Shown: positions 7,175 through 14,573 of the stretch, piece by piece
Position numbering within the stretch: the first letter of the stretch is position 1
Layout of the letters: each line of letters opens with the position of its first letter
NCBI GenBank assembly: GCA_905373625.1
Contig: CAJPTS010000008.1
Span: 1-20,111, forward strand
Source: Bacteroidia bacterium
Lineage (GTDB): Bacteria; Bacteroidota; Bacteroidia; Bacteroidales; CAJPTX01
Length of the DNA: 20,111 nt
Reading direction: 5' to 3'
The notes under the pieces: model-generated
Database searches by the model: none
Told to the model about the DNA's origin: nothing
What the model saw: the letters and a program-made list of their open reading frames with translations, nothing else
Made by a program: the position numbers and the translations under genes

Positions 7175-8308
7175 TTGTTACAATTTAGTGTGCTCGCAAG
7201 AGATTCCGAGACCGCGGCTCGATTGGGCGTATTGCATACAGCACATGGCGATGTTAGCACGCCACGTTTTATGCCTGTAGGTACTCTGGGCGGCGTAAAA
7301 GCAATATTGCACGAATCTTTACGAACCCAGACCGATGCTCAGATACTACTGGGTAATACTTACCACCTGTACCTTCGTCCTGGTCTCTCCACTTTGCGGG
7401 CAGCAGGTGGCTTACACGGCTTTTCTACGTGGAGCGGGCCGCTACTGACTGATTCGGGCGGCTTTCAGGTTTTTTCGCTTTCTAAACAACGCAAACTCTC
7501 AGACTTTGGCGCTCGCTTCCGTTCGCATATTGATGGTGCACCGCACGTATTCACGCCTGAACGTATTGTAGATATCCAGCGAGTCATCGGTGCAGATATT
7601 ATGATGGTACTCGACGAGTGTCCGCCTGGCGATGCCACGTACCGTTACGCCTCACAATCGCTCGATCTTACATTAGCGTGGTTACATCGTTGTTTCAAAC
7701 AGTATCGGCGTACGGTGGGGTTGTATGGTTACGACCAAGCGCTTTTCCCAATTGTCCAAGGCGCGTCTTATCTAGATTTACGCGCAAAGAGCGTTGAGGC
7801 GTGTTTACGACACGATGCTGCGGGCTATGCCATTGGTGGTTTGGCGGTAGGCGAGCCAACCGAGGTGATGTACAAAGTACTAGAACACCTGCATCCCCTT
7901 CTCCCTGCTGATAAACCTCGCTATCTGATGGGCGTCGGTACACCTGTAAACCTGATTGAAGGCGTGGTACGTGGCATCGATATGTTTGATTGTGTAATGC
8001 CCACACGCAATGCGCGTAACGGGATGCTCTTTACGTGGGATGGAATTATAAACATTCGTAACTGGAAGTGGCGCAATGATTTTACTCCCCTCGATGCACA
8101 GAGTACCTTAGAGTCCGACCGTAGTTATACACGCGCCTATCTGCGCCATTTGTTTGTGTCGGGCGAGATGCTAGGGGCGCAAATCGCTTCACTGCACAAT
8201 ATCGGCTTTTATTTGGCACTCATGCAAGAGATCCGCAGCCAAATTGCCGCGGGCACGTTTGCACAATGGCGTAAGACTATCGTTCCCAAACTAGAACAAC
8301 GACTATGA
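7175..8308 (+). CDS. tgt: tRNA-guanine transglycosylase (queuine tRNA-ribosyltransferase)
   Basis: Exchanges guanine 34 in the wobble position of GUN-anticodon tRNAs for a queuine precursor. The 377-residue TIM-barrel protein has family length. It carries LTDSGGFQVFSL (Asp93, general acid/base region), VLDECPPG (Asp147, base recognition), and GIDMFDCVMPTRNARNG with the nucleophile Asp272. The segment that normally holds the zinc ligands CxCxxC reads AQSTLESD here, so all three cysteines are missing while the fourth ligand, His341 in ASLHNIGFY, remains. I recall a similar loss in other Bacteroidota Tgt proteins, so it may be lineage-wide rather than inactivating. The TTG start is backed by AAGGAGG upstream. 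lptG overlaps the stop by ATGA, a pairing common in this phylum. Confidence 0.96.
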   Translation: MLQFSVLARDSETAARLGVLHTAHGDVSTPRFMPVGTLGGVKAILHESLRTQTDAQILLGNTYHLYLRPGLSTLRAAGGLHGFSTWSGPLLTDSGGFQVFSLSKQRKLSDFGARFRSHIDGAPHVFTPERIVDIQRVIGADIMMVLDECPPGDATYRYASQSLDLTLAWLHRCFKQYRRTVGLYGYDQALFPIVQGASYLDLRAKSVEACLRHDAAGYAIGGLAVGEPTEVMYKVLEHLHPLLPADKPRYLMGVGTPVNLIEGVVRGIDMFDCVMPTRNARNGMLFTWDGIINIRNWKWRNDFTPLDAQSTLESDRSYTRAYLRHLFVSGEMLGAQIASLHNIGFYLALMQEIRSQIAAGTFAQWRKTIVPKLEQRL

Positions 8309-9402
8309 AGCTCTCCACGCTCCGTATCACGACCTTAGATTGGTACATAATCCGCAAATTCCTCGGCACGTACTTCTTTGCCATTGCACTGATACTCTCC
8401 ATTAGTATCGTGTTTGACATTGCAGAGAAGATCGATGACTTTATGTCAAAAGAAGCGCCATTGGGCGAGATTGTATTCAGCTACTACTTAAATTTCATCC
8501 CCTACTTCGGCAATCTCTTTAGTTCGCTTTTTATCTTCATTACGGTGATCTTCTTCACGTCTAAGATGGCGGCACGATGCGAGATTATCGCAATTCTGAG
8601 CAGTGGTGTGAGTTTCCGACGCCTTCTTTATCCGTATTTCCTCTCCGCATTTTTTCTTTTTCTCCTCTCCATTTTTCTCTCGAATGTAGTGATCCCGCCT
8701 GCCAACAGGACGCGTATTGATTTCATTCACAAGTACGTCTCGCGCCCTAAATACAATGACCAGTCCGATATGCACAAACAGGTACGCCCAGGATTCTTTG
8801 TGTACATGGAGTCCTACAGTCCAAATAATCGGGTAGGGTATCGGTTGGCATTGGAGAGTTTTGAAGCAGGCAAACTCACATCGAAATTAAGGTCTAACTA
8901 CGTAGAGTGGGACACGGTGTCTGAAAAATGGAAATTGGGGAGTTATTACATCAGGCACTATACAGACTCGGGCGAAGTGGTGGAACATGGTGTGGGGTTA
9001 GATACCACATTCTACCTTCAGCCAGGAGACTTGGCGCATACAGACATGGACATTGAGTCTATGAACTATCGGCAACTCAACCAATACATAGCCGATCAAG
9101 AGCTGCAAGGGTCTAGTTACGTCAGTGCTGCCTATGTTGAGAAATACAATCGGGTTGCACAGCCTTTTGCTGCGTTTATTCTCACCCTGATAGGCGTGTC
9201 TGTCTCGGCTCGGAAGGTGCGAGGAGGCATGGGGAAACATTTAGGCTTTGGGCTCGGCTTGAGCTTTACGTACATACTGTTTATGCGCTTTAGCACCATG
9301 TTTGCCATAGGGAGTACGCTCTCGCCGTTGCTTGCAGTATGGTTACCGAATATGATTTTTGCCGTGGTGGCCGTTGTGCTTTATCGACGAGCGCCAAAAT
9401 AA
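8305..9402 (+). CDS. lptG: LPS export permease, LptF/LptG (YjgP/YjgQ) family
   Basis: Membrane subunit of the LptB2FG transporter that extracts lipopolysaccharide from the inner membrane and feeds it to the periplasmic bridge. The 365-residue protein has the family layout: an N-terminal segment WYIIRKFLGTYFFAIAL leading into the first helix, two more helices (about 60-84 and 108-130), a periplasmic beta-rich region (about 135-280), and three C-terminal helices starting at about 285 with QPFAAFILTLIGVSVSARK. The start overlaps the tgt stop (ATGA), indicating translational coupling. LptF and LptG are hard to tell apart by sequence; the label lptG follows the usual annotation of the tgt-linked copy in Bacteroidota. 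No lptB or lptF is in the window. Confidence 0.9.
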   Translation: MKLSTLRITTLDWYIIRKFLGTYFFAIALILSISIVFDIAEKIDDFMSKEAPLGEIVFSYYLNFIPYFGNLFSSLFIFITVIFFTSKMAARCEIIAILSSGVSFRRLLYPYFLSAFFLFLLSIFLSNVVIPPANRTRIDFIHKYVSRPKYNDQSDMHKQVRPGFFVYMESYSPNNRVGYRLALESFEAGKLTSKLRSNYVEWDTVSEKWKLGSYYIRHYTDSGEVVEHGVGLDTTFYLQPGDLAHTDMDIESMNYRQLNQYIADQELQGSSYVSAAYVEKYNRVAQPFAAFILTLIGVSVSARKVRGGMGKHLGFGLGLSFTYILFMRFSTMFAIGSTLSPLLAVWLPNMIFAVVAVVLYRRAPK

Positions 9403-9497
9403 TCGCAAAAGGCGTACTGTTCATATAAATTTAAGCCAGATTTAGCTGTTCAAATGCGGCTTTGATGGACTGGGTAGGTAAAATTACTGATAGAAAT

Positions 9498-9528
9498 TTT
9501 GTTATTGTACAAGATTGTTCTACCTTTG
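9498..9528 (+). promoter_or_regulatory. Perfect Bacteroidota promoter without a following gene
   Basis: TTTG (9498-9501), 19 bases, then TACCTTTG (9521-9528): both elements match the Bacteroidota housekeeping consensus exactly with ideal spacing. It is the best promoter in the window. Transcription would start near 9533-9536, but the next ORF begins only at 9899, beyond a terminator. Confidence 0.75.
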
Positions 9529-9534
9529 TATCGC

Positions 9535-9605
9535 TAGTTATTTCTGGTTAGTTGTTTTTGTTAGGTTTAACCTCTGGGAGTCGGGTACTCTCGGAGGTTT
9601 TTTTT
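9535..9605 (+). ncRNA. Candidate small RNA of about 70 nt
   Basis: The interval between a perfect promoter and a strong intrinsic terminator would give a transcript of about 70 nt. It has no ATG and no plausible ORF. The 5' part (9535-9568) is U-rich with little structure (it includes TGTTTTTGTTAGG), and the 3' part is the terminator hairpin. This is the typical make-up of a trans-acting bacterial sRNA, but it could also be a leader relic or an attenuated remnant. I do not recognise an Rfam family, and the exact 5' end is an estimate. Confidence 0.5.
9569..9605 (+). terminator. Strong intrinsic terminator
   Basis: AACCTCTGGGAGT (9569-9581) pairs with ACTCTCGGAGGTT (9587-9599) over 13 bp, including two G-U pairs, around the 5-nt loop CGGGT. 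It runs into eight T (9598-9605). It ends the candidate small RNA and would also stop read-through from lptG. Confidence 0.88.
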
Positions 9606-9749
9606 CGTTTTATAGCATGGGCTGCAAGCCGTACATTGCTATTTTGATACAAGGTATCTGCGTAGTTCAAGGTACCTGATGAGTTACTTGTAAAAAAAAA
9701 CTAAAATCGACATCACGTGCTGAGTCCCAAATAAACCTCGGCTCGCCTT

Positions 9750-9766
9750 GCGTGTACTTCGTACCT
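9750..9766 (+). repeat. Dispersed intergenic repeat core, copy 3
   Basis: GCGTGTACTTCGTACCT, identical to 36-52 although more than 9.7 kb away. Like copy 2 it is preceded by TT and followed within a base by GTACCT. Confidence 0.65.
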
Positions 9767-9898
9767 TGTACCTGATTTAGTCGCTTTGCGCAACTTTTCA
9801 CTCTTCGCTCCCCCAACGCCCACAAAATAAAAATATGCATTTATTTTGAAGCCTCTACGTGAGGGATCTTTTATACAATAAACAGGGAGAATTTTAGG

Positions 9899-10786
9899 AT
9901 GCAGAAACAATTGTTGCGCGGACTCGGGGTTGCCATGGTAACTCCTTTCACTAAAAAAGGAGATATAGATTGGGCAGCGACCGAGCGTTTAGTAGCTCAT
10001 TTGCTGGACGGTGGGACAGATTTTTTAGTAGTGCTCGGCACTACGGGCGAAACGCCTACACTAACCCCAGAGGAACAACACGAATATGTTCGTAAGGTTA
10101 TTGCGTTGGTGAATGGGCGAGTACCAATCGTCGTTGGCAAGAGCTCAAATAATACGGAGCGACTAGTCAAAGAACTCGAAACCTTTGACTACAGTGGCGT
10201 GGATTATATTCTTTCTGCTGTTCCCAATTATAATAAACCATCACAGGAAGGTATATATCACCACTTCGCCGCAGTAGCCCGAGCTGCGAAATGCCCGATT
10301 TTGCTCTATAATGTGCCAGGACGCACTGGAGTAAATATGCTAGCGTCTACTACGCTCCGTTTAGCGCACGAATCCCCTAATATCATTGGCATCAAGGAGG
10401 CCGCAGGTAGCCTAGATCAGGTGAGCGACATTCTGGCAGAGAAGCCCACAGATTTTGTTGTCCTCTCGGGCGACGACTCATTGACCCTCCCCATGATATC
10501 CTTAGGGGCACAAGGCGTAATTTCCGTGGTCGGCAATGCGCTCCCCACACTTTTTGGCAATATGGTACACGCCGCTCTCAGTCAAGAGTTTCCACAAGCT
10601 GCCGCCATCCACTTACGTTTGCATAAGTTCTACAAACTTCTTTTTGAGCAGGGTAACCCCGTAGGAGTAAAATGCGCCTTAGCACACCTCGGAATTTGCG
10701 AGAATAATCTACGTTTACCTCTCGTTCCCGCCTCCGATGACCTCTCGGCACGAATTGCAAAAGAATTAGAAGTCTTAAACCAGTAG
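9899..10786 (+). CDS. dapA: 4-hydroxy-tetrahydrodipicolinate synthase
   Basis: First committed enzyme of the diaminopimelate-lysine branch: it condenses pyruvate with aspartate semialdehyde in the cytosol, feeding peptidoglycan and lysine synthesis. The 295-residue TIM barrel has family length. Key features are GTTGETPTL (Thr48-Thr49), PNYNKPSQEG (Tyr111), LYNVPGRTG (Tyr137, Arg142) and IIGIKEAAGS with the Schiff-base Lys166. The ATG at 9899 is preceded by AGGGAG about ten bases upstream. It leads a compact plus-strand cluster, with the DUF368 gene 18 bp downstream. No other lysine-pathway genes are nearby, and no lysine riboswitch or clear promoter could be recognised in the long upstream gap. 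Confidence 0.97.
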   Translation: MQKQLLRGLGVAMVTPFTKKGDIDWAATERLVAHLLDGGTDFLVVLGTTGETPTLTPEEQHEYVRKVIALVNGRVPIVVGKSSNNTERLVKELETFDYSGVDYILSAVPNYNKPSQEGIYHHFAAVARAAKCPILLYNVPGRTGVNMLASTTLRLAHESPNIIGIKEAAGSLDQVSDILAEKPTDFVVLSGDDSLTLPMISLGAQGVISVVGNALPTLFGNMVHAALSQEFPQAAAIHLRLHKFYKLLFEQGNPVGVKCALAHLGICENNLRLPLVPASDDLSARIAKELEVLNQ

Positions 10787-10804
10787 GTAACGAACAATAC
10801 CGCT

Positions 10805-11710
10805 ATGCTAAAGTATTTGGTTTTATACCTCAAGGGCTTTTTTATGGGCACGGCAGATCTTATTCCAGGTGTATCGGGTGGCACGATAGCCCTACTCGTC
10901 GGGATCTACGAGCATCTGGTGGAGTGTATAGCCCGTACTATCTCGCGCGACAATCTGCGTCTTTTACGCAAAGCCCGTTTTGCGGCGTATTTCCGCGCCA
11001 TTGATTGGAGCTTCCTACTAACACTAGTGCTTGGCATCTTATCGGCGGTTTTCGGGCTTGCTAGGCTTATTCAATACCTATTATCTGTGCACCCCATCCC
11101 CGTAGAAAGCTTTTTCTTTGGTTTAATGTTTGCAACTGTTATAGTTGTTGAGCGAAAAATAACTAAATGGACGGTCGGAACGGGCATTGCAATGGTACTC
11201 GGCACGGCAGCAGGGCTACTCCTCAACTTCGGCACGCCGATCGTGGGGGGCGACTCTTATCTTTGGTTCTTCTTCTCTGGTTTTCTCGGGATTTGTGCTA
11301 TGATACTGCCAGGCATCTCGGGCAGCTTCATTCTAATCTTATTGGGCATGTATACGCGAGTGCTACAGCTGGTAGTCGATTTAGATTTTGCGCACCTCGC
11401 CGTCTTTGCTTTGGGTGCGTTGCTCGGAATTCTTTTATTCTCTCGTCTTCTCTCTTGGCTTTTTGCACGCTTTGAAAATCTGATGCTCGCCTCTCTTTCC
11501 AGCTTTATCCTTGGTGCAATGGTACGTTTGTGGCCGTGGAAAGAGGCTACGAGCACCGCAGATTATCGTCTTGTACTCCTCTCGCCGCAGCGTTATACAG
11601 AGACGCAGGGTGAGCCGCAGCTTCTATTAGCCATTGTCATGGCGCTCTTAGGCTTAGGAATAGTACTATTCTTGGAACGACGGGCGCACCCAAAGTTGCA
11701 GCAAAGTTAA
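10805..11710 (+). CDS. DUF368 membrane protein, polyprenyl-phosphate transporter (PopT-type)
   Basis: Integral membrane protein of the DUF368 family, members of which were shown to flip undecaprenyl phosphate back to the cytoplasmic side so that it can be reused for peptidoglycan and glycan export. The 301 residues contain about eight hydrophobic helices. Two copies of the signature are visible, LIPGVSGGTIALLVGIYE (from residue 19) and ILPGISGSFILILLGMY (from residue 167), reflecting the inverted internal repeat expected of this fold. The start GCTATGCTAAAG at 10805 follows dapA by 18 bp, and the M16 peptidase starts 17 bp after the stop, so co-transcription is likely. Next to dapA, a peptidoglycan precursor gene, the transporter role fits. 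The family call is firm; the substrate is by homology. Confidence 0.9.
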   Translation: MLKYLVLYLKGFFMGTADLIPGVSGGTIALLVGIYEHLVECIARTISRDNLRLLRKARFAAYFRAIDWSFLLTLVLGILSAVFGLARLIQYLLSVHPIPVESFFFGLMFATVIVVERKITKWTVGTGIAMVLGTAAGLLLNFGTPIVGGDSYLWFFFSGFLGICAMILPGISGSFILILLGMYTRVLQLVVDLDFAHLAVFALGALLGILLFSRLLSWLFARFENLMLASLSSFILGAMVRLWPWKEATSTADYRLVLLSPQRYTETQGEPQLLLAIVMALLGLGIVLFLERRAHPKLQQS

Positions 11711-11715
11711 GTATG

Positions 11716-11723
11716 AGGGGAGG
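11716..11723 (+). promoter_or_regulatory. Shine-Dalgarno deciding the M16 peptidase start
   Basis: AGGGGAGG lies four bases before the ATG at 11728. A more upstream in-frame ATG at 11713 would place this motif inside the coding region, so 11728 is the preferred start. Confidence 0.6.
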
Positions 11724-11727
11724 ATTG

Positions 11728-12975
11728 ATGGGAAAAATGCAGCACGCCGAAACGCCTATTTCACAAGCGCTTTTACCCTGTGGGGTGCGTATAGTTTTTG
11801 CGCCGAACAAGCTTCAGGTGGGGTTTGCTGGAATATACATCTGTGCAGGTGCACGTGACGAATTGCCCACGGAGTACGGTGTAGCACACCTTGTGGAGCA
11901 CATGTACTTTAAGGGGACGGCGCGACGAAACGGATTCCAAGTCTTCAATCGGGTTGAAAACATCGGGGGCGACCTAAATGCCTACACTACAAAGGAAGAA
12001 ACGGTGATTCATGCCTCCTTTGTCCCGACATATTTGGGGCGTATCTTAGAACTCCTTTCAGACATTTTGTGCCATGCCAGCTTCCCAGAGCACGAATTGG
12101 AGCGGGAGCGAGATGTTGTGCTGGAAGAAATAAACTCTTACAAAGATGAACCATCCGAGCTCATAATAGATGACTTTGAAGATTTGCTTTTTGCAGATTC
12201 CGAACTCGGTCACAACATATTAGGGACGGCAGCCTCGGTGCGTAAATTCAAACGCAAACACTTACTGAGCTATCTGCAACGCACGTATGGACTGGAGCGT
12301 ATTGCGATTTTTGTAACAGGTCCTTACGAGTTTAAGAAAGTTTTTACTCTTGCTGCAAAATACTTTACCGAGATTCCCTATCAGCAGAGCCAGCAGAACC
12401 GTGCCTTTTTCCAAAAGGGAGTTATGCCCATCGAGAAAAAAGTAGCCAAGCGTACAGCACAGGCACACTGCATGATAGGAGCTTTAGCCCCATCGGTGCG
12501 AGATAAGCGTAATATTGCCTTTCGCCTTCTTACAGAGATTTTAGGCGGGTCTGCCACCACCTCGCGTCTAAATAAACGGATGCGCGAGAAGCTAGGGCTC
12601 GTATACACGGTAGAGGCCACGAGTACCACGTTCCTTGATACGGGTTACATCTCGGTATATTTTGCAACTTCGCGCGACGAGCTGAGTCGCTGCATCGGCA
12701 TCGTACGCGACGAGATCGCGAAGCTACGCTCTATGCGGATCTCTACCTCTGTACTAAATAAAGCTAAAACGCGCTGCATCGGTCAGTTCTGGCTGGCAAA
12801 TGAGAATATCGAGAGCGTAATTCTGACCTATGTCCGTTATTTGTTAGACGACATTCCTTATACGCCCACCACGCAGCTACTCGCGGCGTGGCATAATATC
12901 ACGGCGGAGGATCTTCTATCGCTTGCCAACGAATATCTTCACCCCGACCAACTGGTTACGCTGTTATATGTCTGA
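11728..12975 (+). CDS. M16-family zinc peptidase
   Basis: Metallopeptidase of the pitrilysin/processing-peptidase family (M16B size class), 415 residues from the chosen start. The inverted zinc motif HLVEH (His54, Glu57, His58) lies in a GVAHLVEHMYFKGT context, and the distal zinc ligand is in ERDVVLEEINSYKDEP about 76 residues later. The second half (about 175-415) contains LGGSATTSRLNKRMREKLG and GLVYTVEA, the Arg/Tyr pair used by the inactive half-domain to bind peptide. Both halves are present, so the protein should be an active peptidase. There is no signal peptide, so a cytosolic location is expected. The 3' end overlaps the methyltransferase gene by 8 bp. The natural substrate is unknown. 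Confidence 0.93.
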   Translation: MGKMQHAETPISQALLPCGVRIVFAPNKLQVGFAGIYICAGARDELPTEYGVAHLVEHMYFKGTARRNGFQVFNRVENIGGDLNAYTTKEETVIHASFVPTYLGRILELLSDILCHASFPEHELERERDVVLEEINSYKDEPSELIIDDFEDLLFADSELGHNILGTAASVRKFKRKHLLSYLQRTYGLERIAIFVTGPYEFKKVFTLAAKYFTEIPYQQSQQNRAFFQKGVMPIEKKVAKRTAQAHCMIGALAPSVRDKRNIAFRLLTEILGGSATTSRLNKRMREKLGLVYTVEATSTTFLDTGYISVYFATSRDELSRCIGIVRDEIAKLRSMRISTSVLNKAKTRCIGQFWLANENIESVILTYVRYLLDDIPYTPTTQLLAAWHNITAEDLLSLANEYLHPDQLVTLLYV

Positions 12976-13648
12976 TGCACTGTCTTCGATAGATCCCGCA
13001 GTGAACAACCTGCGTGAGTATCTGGAAACCCTTTTTACTGCCGATGACGAGCTGTTGCAATCGCTCGTACGTGAGACTTATGCAAAGACGGAGCATCCGC
13101 GCATGTTGGGCGACCGTTGGCTCTGTACATTTATGGAGTGGCTAATCGTCACACACTCTGTCCAGCGGATACTCGAATTGGGGACATTCACGGGGTACAC
13201 CACCCTCCGTTTAGCACGCGCCCTAGGGGACGCTGGGAAGATTACGACGATAGAAAGCAGTATGCAGCATGCCGACATCGCCGAAAAATATTTTGTCAAG
13301 GATGGCAGAACGAAGCAGATAAACTTGCTGCGCGGTACGGTGCGAGAGCAGCTCCCGAACTTAGTAGGCTGCGACTACGACCTCGTTTATGTAGATGCCG
13401 ACAAAGCCGAATACCCCGAGTACCTGAGATTGTTAGAACCTTTGTTACACGTGGGTAGCATAATCGTAGCAGATAATGTCTTGTGGGGTGGGAAAACTTG
13501 TTCACCGTCTGTAGGGGATGCACGAACTCGTGCGCTCCGTGCATTCAATCTGGCACTTTTTGCAGATCCGTCGTACAAGACAACACTTCTACCAGCAGGC
13601 GATGGCGTAATAGTGGCTACTAAAATAACAGAGCAAGATTCTGTTTGA
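12968..13648 (+). CDS. SAM-dependent O-methyltransferase (class I, COG4122 type)
   Basis: A 226-residue methyltransferase of the caffeoyl-CoA/catechol type that uses a divalent metal to methylate a small hydroxylated substrate. Motif I is ILELGTFTGYTTLRLA (68-83), motif II KITTIESS (91-98), and the metal ligands are expected at VYVDADK (Asp143) and VADNVLWGG (Asp169, Asn170). The start ATG at 12968 overlaps the M16 stop by 8 bp, which suggests translational coupling; an ATG at 12923 in the same frame lies deep inside the peptidase gene and would add residues that match nothing in the family. This is the last gene of the dapA cluster. The physiological substrate in Bacteroidota is not known. 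Confidence 0.92.
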   Translation: MSDALSSIDPAVNNLREYLETLFTADDELLQSLVRETYAKTEHPRMLGDRWLCTFMEWLIVTHSVQRILELGTFTGYTTLRLARALGDAGKITTIESSMQHADIAEKYFVKDGRTKQINLLRGTVREQLPNLVGCDYDLVYVDADKAEYPEYLRLLEPLLHVGSIIVADNVLWGGKTCSPSVGDARTRALRAFNLALFADPSYKTTLLPAGDGVIVATKITEQDSV

Positions 13649-13668
13649 CCTTTTGTGTTTATAACACT

Positions 13669-13701
13669 AAAAAAGGTGTGCCAAATTGATAATGACACAC
13701 C
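13669..13701 (-). terminator. Intrinsic terminator for the minus-strand lipoprotein gene
   Basis: On the minus strand GGTGTGTCA (13701-13693) pairs with TGGCACACC (13683-13675) over 9 bp with one U-G pair and a 9-nt loop, followed by TTTTTT (13674-13669). It lies about 50 nt past the lipoprotein stop. In the plus-strand sense there is no T-run after the hairpin, so it does not clearly serve the methyltransferase gene. Confidence 0.75.
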
Positions 13702-13751
13702 GTCATCAAGAAGAACACAAGAGCCACACTGTTTATTTGTTAGGCTATACG

Positions 13752-14483
13752 CTACTTAAAGCCAAAGCCCAAGAGCTGTTCCATAGCCGAACGGCTGATC
13801 TCCTTATAACCGTCCTCTACTTGGAAAAGAGCAGGATCTAATTCCGTCTGTACTAGCTCTTTTGCTTCGATATCTACCATAATCTTCCCGAGGCAAAAAC
13901 TCCCACTGAGTACCAAACCGTTAACGCCATTAAAGGGGATGTAGTCATTCATCGTAGCCCAGCCTATCTCGGGGGCGTAGATCAAACGGTATGTATTCGC
14001 CTCATCAGTTCCTATGTATGAGGTGGCATATTTACAATGCCTGTCCATGTATATGGTGTCAGCCCCCTCTACTTCGGAATAAGTACGGTTCGTGCCGAAC
14101 AAAAAAGAGACATTGTCCTTCGCAATCACCTCTTTGTAACGCGAGCGAACTCCGATAACAGACACCATGACGTTGCCTTCGCCTTTCTTCGTATTCAGTA
14201 GAAAAACGGCTCGTCCGACGCCCCCCATGGTACTCATCTCCATCCGCACATAGGGTTTGGAGAAGTATACTTTTAGCTCGGAGGGGAAAAAAGCATTAAA
14301 GACCGACTCTACGCCGCTACCATGCCAAGCGAGGTTGTATACGACGTAGCCACTTTCAAATTTCTCTACATTGCTTTGTGTTTCTCCTGGTTCTTGACAC
14401 CCGAAGAGCAGCAACAACGAGAATAAGAAAATGACGAAAAACTGTATCAACCGTATTTTAGATCTGTAACCGTAGAATAACAT
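13752..14483 (-). CDS. Predicted lipoprotein, DUF4412-like
   Basis: A 243-residue exported lipoprotein of unknown function. The N-terminus has basic residues, then a hydrophobic run (about 12-28) ending in the lipobox LLFG-Cys29, so it should be lipidated and sit at the inner or outer membrane. The mature part is beta-rich. The segment KVYFSKPYVRMEMSTMGGVG recalls the DUF4412/GLPGLI type of Bacteroidota envelope proteins, where similar 'YxKGxKxRxEM' strands occur; this is tentative. It includes two mature-region cysteines (in RHCKYA and SFCLGK). It is preceded on the same strand by a nitrilase gene 90 bp away and has its own -7 element and a terminator, so it may be a separate transcription unit. 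Confidence 0.8.
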   Translation of the reverse strand: MLFYGYRSKIRLIQFFVIFLFSLLLLFGCQEPGETQSNVEKFESGYVVYNLAWHGSGVESVFNAFFPSELKVYFSKPYVRMEMSTMGGVGRAVFLLNTKKGEGNVMVSVIGVRSRYKEVIAKDNVSFLFGTNRTYSEVEGADTIYMDRHCKYATSYIGTDEANTYRLIYAPEIGWATMNDYIPFNGVNGLVLSGSFCLGKIMVDIEAKELVQTELDPALFQVEDGYKEISRSAMEQLLGFGFK

Positions 14484-14515
14484 ATAGGTGGCTAGTATTC
14501 TGTTTTTGTTTGCTA

Positions 14516-14523
14516 CAAATTTA
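14516..14523 (-). promoter_or_regulatory. Candidate -7 element for the lipoprotein gene
   Basis: Minus-strand TAAATTTG fits TAnnTTTG exactly, 32 nt before the ATG at 14483. A recognisable -33 TTTG is missing, so this is moderate evidence only. Confidence 0.35.
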
Positions 14524-14573
14524 CGCTTTCTAATATGATCCTTACACTTTTCGAACTAGGTATATTTACCGAG

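Larger units (their letters stand above)
9403..9898. other. Long intergenic region lptG-dapA
   Basis: This 496-base gap contains a promoter (9498-9528), a strong terminator (9569-9605) and between them a possible small RNA. After these comes repeat DNA: GCGTGTACTTCGTACCT at 9750-9766, CGCTTTGCG at 9782-9790 and a CAACGCCCA string. A -7-like TTATTTTG (one mismatch) near 9841-9848 is the only promoter hint for dapA. The open frame on the minus strand at 9713-9910 lies within the repeat DNA and is not credible as a gene. Confidence 0.6.

Noticed and set aside
9713..9910. 65-codon minus-strand frame in the lptG-dapA gap
   Set aside because: It consists of the intergenic repeat sequence and overlaps the dapA start; no ribosome binding site or family resemblance.
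12923..12967. Longer start for the O-methyltransferase
   Set aside because: The additional 15 residues are encoded inside the M16 peptidase gene and match nothing in the family; ATG 12968 gives the usual N-terminus.
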